Assembly: GCA_946635125.1 (NCBI GenBank)
Contig: CAMPBB010000004.1
Span: 1-11,656, forward strand
Direction of reading: 5' to 3'
Source: an uncultured Clostridia bacterium
GTDB taxonomy: Bacteria > Bacillota > Clostridia > Christensenellales > UBA1242
Length of the DNA stretch: 11,656 bases
Under the pieces are notes generated by a model that had not been told where the DNA came from, searched no databases, and worked only from the letters and a program-made list of their open reading frames with translations. The position numbers and the translations under genes are program-made. Position 1 is the stretch's first letter; every line of letters begins with the position of its first letter. Positions 6,830-11,656 of this stretch are shown piece by piece.

Positions 6830-7539
6830 ATATTTTTTCAATAACAAAAGACGGCATTAAAAGTGAAGTGTTAAACGAAGAAAGTTATTTTATTATTGAC
6901 GCAAAAGAGTTTTTGCAAACAGTTTTTGAGGAAATAATTAAAGATAACACCTCTTTTGGCACAGAACTTGAAAAATTAACTGAAAGTGCCATCACTTTAC
7001 TCAAAAATCAATATATAACAAAAAACAATGAAAAAGACCTAATAACAACATTTTCCTCAATAAACAAGCAAGACATTCTTGGAAATGAAAGCCTTTTAAA
7101 AGCAAGAGAAGACAGTTTAACCCTAAAAGAAGTTCTTCAAAGAACAGCTTTAAGTGATGAAAACAAAAGAATTGTTGCTCTTGCCTACTTTAATGATGGC
7201 AACCTTGAAAGCCTTTTGGACAAACAAATGTCACAAAAAGAAATTGAAAAAATCCAAAAATTAAGTTTGGTTTTCAAGAAAAAAACAACACAGTTTTTTA
7301 AAGCGTTAAACAAAAATCTTTCAAAATTAAATGAAAATTTGGTTGTTGCTCAAACAAACAAAGATGGCAAACTTTATGACTCAACTTTTGATGAAATAGT
7401 TAAAAATATTTCAACAAAAACAATTGTTCAAAAAGCCTACAAGGCTTGCCAAAGTTTGATTACAACAAAAAGCAAAAAAGGCTTGTTTTCAAAGTCAGAA
7501 AACAAAAGTGCCAATTCATTAAGTTTTGGAGAAAAATAA
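6826..7539 (+). CDS. Unknown protein, second gene of the operon (237 residues)
   Basis: I do not recognise this family. Translation starts at the ATGA overlap with the upstream gene; the GGAAG in AAAAAAGGAAGATG may help reinitiation. The protein appears soluble and nearly all helical, with no signal peptide or membrane segment. It opens with a short strand-like stretch (MNIFSITKDGIKSEVL), followed by amphipathic helices through residue ~185. The segment around LKEVLQRTALSDENKRIVALAYF (about 102-124) looks like a compact helical hairpin. The last ~25 residues are Lys/Ser-rich and probably flexible (KSKKGLFSKSENKSAN). It carries no cysteine-metal or nucleotide-binding motif that I can see. The coupled layout suggests a partner of the 231-residue protein. 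A strong terminator follows directly, so the operon ends here. Confidence 0.85.
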   Translation: MNIFSITKDGIKSEVLNEESYFIIDAKEFLQTVFEEIIKDNTSFGTELEKLTESAITLLKNQYITKNNEKDLITTFSSINKQDILGNESLLKAREDSLTLKEVLQRTALSDENKRIVALAYFNDGNLESLLDKQMSQKEIEKIQKLSLVFKKKTTQFFKALNKNLSKLNENLVVAQTNKDGKLYDSTFDEIVKNISTKTIVQKAYKACQSLITTKSKKGLFSKSENKSANSLSFGEK

Positions 7540-7569
7540 AAAGTTTACTAAATGTTGGTAAACTTTTTT
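7539..7569. terminator. Bidirectional intrinsic terminator between convergent genes
   Basis: Arms AAAAGTTTAC (7539-7548) and GTAAACTTTT (7558-7567) pair perfectly around a 9-base loop. A T run follows on the plus strand, and on the minus strand the stem runs into TTTTTATTTTT. It can end the plus-strand two-gene operon and the minus-strand radical SAM gene, whose stop (7568-7570) lies at its edge. Confidence 0.85.
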
Positions 7570-8446
7570 AATTTTCCTTGAAATCTGGAATGAACAAATC
7601 TGTTGCACTGCTCATTTCTTGAACAAATCCATTTGTAAATCCAAGTTTAAGCATATAATTTTTCACTCTCTTATATTCAAGAGGTTTTAACTTTCTGTTA
7701 ATTTCAGCATAGTCTTGTGCTTTCCCATGTGGAGTGTATTGGCTCATAAGGCTAATATATGTTTTTTCACCCAAAATGTTTTTGATTTCCTTTAAAACAT
7801 TTATGCTGTCATCAGTGTTATTTGGAAGCAACAAATGTCTAACAATAATTCCCTTTTTCATTAAGCCATCACAAAATTCATCTTTTGGGCAAACTTTTCT
7901 CATTGCTTTCAAGCACTCTTGCATGTTTTTAAAATAATTTGGACAGCCAGAATATTTTATTGCCAACTTGTCATCATAATACTTAAAGTCAGTTAAAAAG
8001 ATATCCACATATCCACAAAGTTTTAAAAGTTCTTCTGGGCTATCATATCCACCAGTGTTATACACAACTGGAATCTTTGGCTTATATATTTTTAACGCAT
8101 TTAAAATGTTTTCAGCATAGTGAGTTGGCGTTACCAAATTTATGTTTAACGCCCCATTATTTTCAAGTTCCTTAAATAAATTTGCCAATTCTTTTTCACT
8201 ATAATTTTTTCCAACATCAAAATGGCTTATTTCATAGTTTTGGCAATAAACGCATTTTAGGTTGCAATGAGAAAAGAATATGACGCCACTTCCCTTGTCT
8301 TTTTCTCCGCCAGAAATAACTGGCTCTTCCCAGTGATGAAACATCACCTTTGAGATTTTTACAACATTGTTTGCCCCACAAAAACCAACTTCTTTTTCTC
8401 TGTTAACTTTGCAATGCCTTGGGCATTGATTGCATATTTTTTCCAT
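7568..8446 (-). CDS. PflX-like radical SAM protein (pyruvate formate-lyase activase-related)
   Basis: The 292-residue protein carries the radical SAM cluster motif CNLKCVYC (C61, C65, C68), which binds a 4Fe-4S cluster and S-adenosylmethionine. Four more cysteines near the N-terminus (C5, C8, C12 and C23, in CNQCPRHC and GFCG) could hold a second metal site. Downstream elements typical of the family follow: VTPTHY, VVYNTGGYD, DIFLTDFKYYD and a late MSQYTPHG. This arrangement and length match COG1313 (PflX), related by sequence to glycyl-radical-enzyme activases but without a settled substrate. It should work in the cytoplasm under anaerobic conditions. No glycyl radical enzyme adjoins it, and terminators on both sides isolate it. 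No Shine-Dalgarno site precedes the ATG; the nearest -10 ends only 9 bases upstream. Starting at a later Met would remove the N-terminal cysteines. Confidence 0.88.
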   Translation of the reverse strand: MEKICNQCPRHCKVNREKEVGFCGANNVVKISKVMFHHWEEPVISGGEKDKGSGVIFFSHCNLKCVYCQNYEISHFDVGKNYSEKELANLFKELENNGALNINLVTPTHYAENILNALKIYKPKIPVVYNTGGYDSPEELLKLCGYVDIFLTDFKYYDDKLAIKYSGCPNYFKNMQECLKAMRKVCPKDEFCDGLMKKGIIVRHLLLPNNTDDSINVLKEIKNILGEKTYISLMSQYTPHGKAQDYAEINRKLKPLEYKRVKNYMLKLGFTNGFVQEMSSATDLFIPDFKEN

Positions 8447-8455
8447 ATAGAGAAT

Positions 8456-8484
8456 ATGTTACCACAAACTAAAGGAATTTGCAA
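8456..8484 (-). promoter_or_regulatory. Extended -10 promoter giving a nearly leaderless mRNA
   Basis: On the minus strand TAACAT (8456-8461) is preceded by TGG (an extended -10), and TTGCAA (8479-8484) sits 17 bases further upstream (four of six to the -35). The expected start is 2-4 bases before the radical SAM ATG at 8446, which agrees with the missing ribosome binding site. Confidence 0.5.
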
Positions 8485-8500
8485 GTGTTTTAAAAATGCA

Positions 8501-8551
8501 AAAAAACACACGGCAAGCCCACCAAAAAAGCATCTTTGCCATGTGTTTTTT
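8501..8551 (-). terminator. Intrinsic terminator of the acetyl-CoA synthetase gene
   Basis: Arms 8501-8516 and 8536-8551 pair over about 16 positions: an A/T run, ACACA against TGTGT with one G-U step in the minus-strand RNA, and GGCAA against TTGCC. The minus-strand copy ends in seven T. It begins 2 bases after the synthetase stop codon. Confidence 0.85.
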
Positions 8552-8553
8552 AA

Positions 8554-10662
8554 CTATTTTGTCACAATTCTAGCATCAACAGCCACAAATCTTCCATTTT
8601 CATCAATCATGAATGGATTGATGTCTATTTCTTTTGTGCACTTAAAATCAGCAACAAATTGACTAAGTGACAAGAGCGAATTAACAACTTCATTTTCATC
8701 AACTGCCTTTTTGCCACGAATGTTTCCCATAATGTTTTTTGCTTTTGTTGATGAAATAAGAGCTTTTGCATCACGCACAGAAAGTGGGCAAGGTCTGAAA
8801 GCAACTTCCTTTAACGCCTCAACAAAAATTCCGCCAATTCCAAACATTATTTGGTGACCAAAATTTCCGTTTTCCGCAATTCCAGCAACAAGTTCTCTTC
8901 CACTTCCAGAAATTTGCTCCATCACAATAATTCCATCAACAGACTTCCAAACTCCTGCTTCTTTGCACTTGTTTTCCAAATCTTTAAATGCAGTTTTTAA
9001 TTGTTCACTGTTTTGAATGTTAACAACCACTCCACCAAAATCTGTTTTGTGACTAATTGTTTTTGATGACATCTTCAAAACTAACGGATAACCAATTTTT
9101 TTGGCAAGTTTTTCAGCTTGCATGAGATTTAAGGCAGAACCCCACTTTGGTTCCAAAATTCCATATGCCTTCAAAGCTTCCAAACTTTCTTTTGTTGTTA
9201 AAAGCGTTCTTGCTTCCTTTTTGGCTTTTGAAAGTATTTTGTTAACAGCATCTTTTTTAACAACAACTTGTGGTGTTTTTTCTTTGATTTCATCCAAAAA
9301 CTCTTTTCTTCTTTGAAGCATTGCAAGACCACGAACGGCGTCTGCAACATCGTCAAACATAACAACTTGTGGGTCACGAATTTCTGTTTTCACTTTTTCA
9401 AAAAAGTCTGGTGTTGTCATGTAAGAAACAACAATTGGCTTTTGTGGATATTTCTTTTTAAGTTCTTCCAAGTTCTTTTGAATGTCTAAGTCATGTCTGC
9501 CAGTTATATATAAATAAATTACCAAAAGCATGTCGATTTCATCTGATTTAAGCATTTCGTTTGCAACATTTATGTAATGCTCCATTGAAGCACTTGCAAC
9601 AAGGTCAACTGGGTTTTTCTTGCTTGCTTGTGGAAGGGTTAACTTTGAAATTTTTTCTTGGAGTTCGTCACTAAAAGTTGGAACTTCCAATCCATAATCA
9701 AAAGCACTGTCTGTTGCAAGAATTCCTGGGCCACCAGCATTTGTGATAATTCCAAGCCTTTTTCCTTTTGGAAGTTCACACTTTTCCAAAACTTGAGCAT
9801 CGTTAAACATTTCTCTCAAAGTTGTTTCACGGATAACTCCACAAGATTTTAAAAGCCCGTCGGCAGCACTATCGGAACCAGCAAGTGAGCCAGTGTGAGA
9901 TGCGGCAGCCTTTGCTCCTTGTTCACTTCTTCCTGACTTAATGGCAAGAATTGGTTTTTTTCTTGCAACTCTTGTTGCAATTTTTCTAAATTTGCTTGGA
10001 GATGGAATGCTTTCAAGATATAACAAAATTTCCTTGATGTTGTCATCACTTTCCCATTGTTCCAAGGCGTCAAGAGCATCAACATCTGTTTGATTGCCAA
10101 GAGAAATCATTTGCCCAAAGCCCACTCTTTTTGACTCACTAACATTAAAAACACCACCAGCAAGAGCTCCTGACTGTGTTGCAAATCCAAGACTGCCAAC
10201 CTTTGGAACTGTTGGAGCAAAACAACCATCAAAATTTAATTTTCCATCAGCATTAAACACCCCAAGGCAGTTTGGGCCAACAACATTTAAGTTATACTTT
10301 TCAATTTTTCCAAGAAGTTCTTTTTCTAGTTCAAGCCCTTCACCACCAATTTCTTTGAATCCACTTGAAATAATAATGATGTTGTCAACTTGAGCCAAGT
10401 GACATTCATCCAAAACACCGCCAACAAATTTTGCTGGAACGGCAATTATTGCAAGGTCAATTTGCCCCAAAACATCAGTTATTTTCTTGTAACATTTTAA
10501 ATTTAAAATTTGTGAATGTTTTGGATTTACTGGATAAATTTTACCATTATACTTAAATTCAAGCATACGCTTTAAAAGTTCGTTCCCAACGCTTCCTTCT
10601 TTTTCACTTGCACCAATTAAAGCAACGCTTTCTGGATACATGATTTTATCTAATCTTCTCAT
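8554..10662 (-). CDS. ADP-forming acetyl-CoA synthetase (acetate-CoA ligase), alpha and beta parts fused
   Basis: The enzyme converts acetyl-CoA (or another acyl-CoA), ADP and phosphate to the acid, CoA and ATP in the cytoplasm, conserving energy during fermentation. The 702-residue chain starts with a CoA-binding domain (SVALIGASEKEGSVG, 12-26; YPVNPK, 43-48; GPNCLG, 129-134). Succinyl-CoA-synthetase-like ligase domains follow with YLESIP (215-220) and ASHTGSLAG (254-262), where H256 is the expected phosphohistidine. A linker leads to an ATP-grasp domain from about residue 475, marked by ISHKTDFGGV and, near the end, INPFMI. It ends without a GNAT domain, which separates it from the protein lysine acetyltransferase Pat of similar layout. 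Many archaeal enzymes have two subunits; this is the one-chain form. AGGTG lies 5 bases before the ATG. Exact acyl preference cannot be read from sequence. Its own promoter and terminator make it monocistronic. Confidence 0.92.
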   Translation of the reverse strand: MRRLDKIMYPESVALIGASEKEGSVGNELLKRMLEFKYNGKIYPVNPKHSQILNLKCYKKITDVLGQIDLAIIAVPAKFVGGVLDECHLAQVDNIIIISSGFKEIGGEGLELEKELLGKIEKYNLNVVGPNCLGVFNADGKLNFDGCFAPTVPKVGSLGFATQSGALAGGVFNVSESKRVGFGQMISLGNQTDVDALDALEQWESDDNIKEILLYLESIPSPSKFRKIATRVARKKPILAIKSGRSEQGAKAAASHTGSLAGSDSAADGLLKSCGVIRETTLREMFNDAQVLEKCELPKGKRLGIITNAGGPGILATDSAFDYGLEVPTFSDELQEKISKLTLPQASKKNPVDLVASASMEHYINVANEMLKSDEIDMLLVIYLYITGRHDLDIQKNLEELKKKYPQKPIVVSYMTTPDFFEKVKTEIRDPQVVMFDDVADAVRGLAMLQRRKEFLDEIKEKTPQVVVKKDAVNKILSKAKKEARTLLTTKESLEALKAYGILEPKWGSALNLMQAEKLAKKIGYPLVLKMSSKTISHKTDFGGVVVNIQNSEQLKTAFKDLENKCKEAGVWKSVDGIIVMEQISGSGRELVAGIAENGNFGHQIMFGIGGIFVEALKEVAFRPCPLSVRDAKALISSTKAKNIMGNIRGKKAVDENEVVNSLLSLSQFVADFKCTKEIDINPFMIDENGRFVAVDARIVTK

Positions 10663-10694
10663 TTTTGCACCTACTTTTTTCTTTTAACTACTTA

Positions 10695-10700
10695 ATTATA
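10695..10700 (-). promoter_or_regulatory. -10 element of the acetyl-CoA synthetase promoter
   Basis: A perfect TATAAT on the minus strand lies 32 bases before the synthetase ATG, with a predicted start near 10688. No good -35 is present at 16-18 bases; the region is A/T runs, so the call rests on the -10 alone. Confidence 0.45.
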
Positions 10701-10730
10701 TCGCAATATTTTTTATAAGTAAAACAAAAT

Positions 10731-10764
10731 AAAATAAAAAATGTGGTTTTCACCACATTTTTTT
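10731..10764 (-). terminator. Intrinsic terminator of the membrane-anchored protein gene
   Basis: Arms ATGTGGT (10741-10747) and ACCACAT (10752-10758) close on a 4-base loop and are extended by flanking A and T runs. The minus-strand product ends in TTTTTATTTT. The stop codon of the gene (10763-10765) lies at the base of the stem. The T run on the other side could also stop plus-strand transcription. Confidence 0.8.
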
Positions 10765-11425
10765 AGGCCAATTTTCCTTGCATTTTTTCACCTTTGTCAA
10801 AGTCATTGCAAGTTTCATATAAAGAGTTCACATTTGCACAAATGTTATATGTGTAATAAACTGAAGTGTCATCACTTGTGTAAGTTTTTAAATAAAGCTT
10901 ATAGGTGCTAACTTCGTTTGAGTTGTCAACAAAAATGTCTAATTTTGAAAATTTTACTTCGTTTCCATCTTCATTTTTGTAAGCTTTTCCATTAACATCT
11001 TTTAAAATTTGGTCACTTGAATAAACAAATTCAACAAGATATCCATTTGTTTCTTTGTGAAGGTTTGAAATGCTTGTTGTCTTTCCATAAACAATTTCGT
11101 TCTTGAAATCTCCAAGTCCTAAAAATAATTGTTGCATATATGTGAAATATCCCAAGTTGTTAAACTTTTTCAAAACAAGCTCATAATCATTTTTGATGTT
11201 TTCATCAACTGATGCGTTTGCTTTTTGCATTCTATACATATATTCTTTTGAATCTTCATATTTTGAAATTGTGATTTCTGTTGGACTTGATATTTCTTGT
11301 GTTGTTGCAACATCAGCAATTGCTGGTGAAAGTTTTTTTGTCACGAAAGACAAAATAATCACCACCGCAATTAGTGCAGCAATTATTCCAAGTAATGTGT
11401 AACTAATAATTTTTTTAGCGTTCAT
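10763..11425 (-). CDS. Membrane-anchored extracytoplasmic protein of unknown function
   Basis: I do not recognise this 220-residue protein. A single hydrophobic segment at residues about 8-28 (TLLGIIAALIAVVIILSFV), after the basic start MNAKK, should anchor it with the rest outside. There is no lipobox cysteine and no obvious signal peptidase site. Residues 30-60 are Ser/Thr/Pro-rich and likely a flexible stalk. The outer part is rich in Tyr, Asn and Asp with strand-like stretches (NGYLVEFVYSS, STYKLYLKTYTSDDTSVYYTY), suggesting a small beta-rich domain. Its two cysteines, in NICANV and YETCND near the C-terminus, could form a disulphide. AGGAG lies 7 bases before the ATG, behind a strong promoter of its own. 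The gene upstream is only partly visible, so context gives no role. Confidence 0.85.
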   Translation of the reverse strand: MNAKKIISYTLLGIIAALIAVVIILSFVTKKLSPAIADVATTQEISSPTEITISKYEDSKEYMYRMQKANASVDENIKNDYELVLKKFNNLGYFTYMQQLFLGLGDFKNEIVYGKTTSISNLHKETNGYLVEFVYSSDQILKDVNGKAYKNEDGNEVKFSKLDIFVDNSNEVSTYKLYLKTYTSDDTSVYYTYNICANVNSLYETCNDFDKGEKMQGKLA

Positions 11426-11459
11426 TTTTTTGCTCCTAAAATATCCTTAAGTTTTGTTT

Positions 11460-11488
11460 ATTATAATTGATTTTTTGTGTTTAGTCAA
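11460..11488 (-). promoter_or_regulatory. Strong promoter of the membrane-anchored protein gene
   Basis: TTGACT (11483-11488), a 17-base spacer and a perfect TATAAT (11460-11465) lie on the minus strand. The predicted start near 11453 gives a leader of about 28 bases. The promoter occupies the 73-base gap after the preceding gene's stop, so the two genes need not share a transcript. Confidence 0.8.
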
Positions 11489-11498
11489 GTGTTAAGCT

Positions 11499-11656
11499 TT
11501 ATTTTTCGTCTTTACTGTTTTCGGCTTTCTTTGTTTCAGTTTTCTTTTCTTCTTTTGCGTTTTCACTTTTTTTGCGAGATTGTGTTTGATTTTTTTGAGG
11601 TTTTGCTTCTTCTTGAGTTTCTTCAGCTACTTCCTCAGTTGCTTCTTCTTGAGCTT
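11499..11656 (-). CDS. C-terminal tail of a Lys/Glu-rich protein, 5' part outside window
   Basis: The last 51 codons of a gene entering from the right edge end at TAA (11499-11501). The residues are almost all Glu, Lys, Ala, Gln, Thr and Asn: an acidic first part (EEATEEVAEETQEEA) and then a mixed, basic part ending KKAENSKDEK. This is a disordered, charged extension, so it does not reveal the protein family. Similar tails occur on several ribosomal, translation and membrane proteins of AT-rich bacteria. I see no clear terminator between its stop and the next promoter 11 bases on, so some read-through is possible. The reading frame is chosen because it is the only one open across the stretch with this biased but coherent composition. 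Confidence 0.7.
   Translation of the reverse strand, partial: AQEEATEEVAEETQEEAKPQKNQTQSRKKSENAKEEKKTETKKAENSKDEK
11603..11653 (-). repeat. Two 15-base direct repeats inside the Lys/Glu-rich tail
   Basis: TTGCTTCTTCTTGAG (plus strand) occurs exactly at 11603-11617 and 11639-11653, a 36-base period. In the coding frame both copies encode QEEA within TQEEA/AQEEA. Such in-frame repeats are typical of slippage-prone disordered tails, and a third copy may lie beyond the edge. Confidence 0.6.

Noticed and set aside
9849..10100. 83-codon minus-strand open frame inside the synthetase gene
   Set aside because: It is an alternative frame of a strongly conserved coding region, with no ribosome site.
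1..11656. CRISPR array, insertion sequence, integrase or recoded TGA
   Set aside because: I found no regularly spaced repeats, transposase or recombinase motif, and TGA acts as a normal stop in two overlapping gene pairs.

Overview
The window is AT-rich bacterial DNA read with the standard bacterial code: TGA is used as a stop (for example at 2587-2589 and 6827-6829) and Trp is TGG. Lys-, Asn- and Ile-rich proteins, AGGAG-type ribosome binding sites, TTGACA/TATAAT promoters, intrinsic terminators and a CCA-encoding tRNA gene suggest a low-GC Gram-positive (Bacillota, Clostridia-like) organism. A fused ADP-forming acyl-CoA synthetase and a PflX-like radical SAM protein suggest an anaerobe. The lineage is inference; no single gene fixes it.

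Region 1 (1-2830, minus strand) is a compact restriction-modification operon. A 59-residue ribbon-helix-helix-like protein overlaps (ATGA) a 607-residue protein joining an N-terminal PD-(D/E)xK-like domain to an N6-adenine methyltransferase. That gene overlaps by 11 bases a two-TRD specificity subunit, which runs off the left edge. The layout resembles BcgI-type (type IIB) systems: one R-M polypeptide plus one S polypeptide. The promoter has a perfect -35, and its -10 lies inside one of three crowded palindromes, which suggests autoregulation by the small protein.

Region 2 (2892-3376) holds a tRNA-Ser(GCU) gene with its own promoter and terminator, then the terminator of the next gene. The restriction cassette abuts the 3' side of the tRNA and has a different Asn codon preference from the housekeeping part, so it may have been acquired.

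Region 3 (3377-7539) has two divergent units. On the minus strand is an 872-residue ABC transporter: ATPase fused to an FtsX/MacB-type permease with a very large extracellular domain. On the plus strand are two overlapping genes of unknown function (231 and 237 residues) behind a strong extended -10 promoter with an inverted repeat across the start site.

Region 4 (7568-11656, minus strand) is a run of separately transcribed genes: a PflX-like radical SAM protein whose promoter suggests an almost leaderless mRNA, a one-chain ADP-forming acetyl-CoA synthetase, a membrane-anchored protein of unknown function, and the Lys/Glu-rich C-terminal tail of a gene entering from the right edge. Each of the three complete genes has its own promoter and terminator. 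The synthetase would make ATP and acetate from acetyl-CoA; a link to the radical SAM neighbour through pyruvate formate-lyase chemistry is possible but unproven.

The best candidates for something undescribed are the restriction operon with its ribbon-helix-helix controller and stacked palindromes, and the unknown two-gene operon at 6134-7539.
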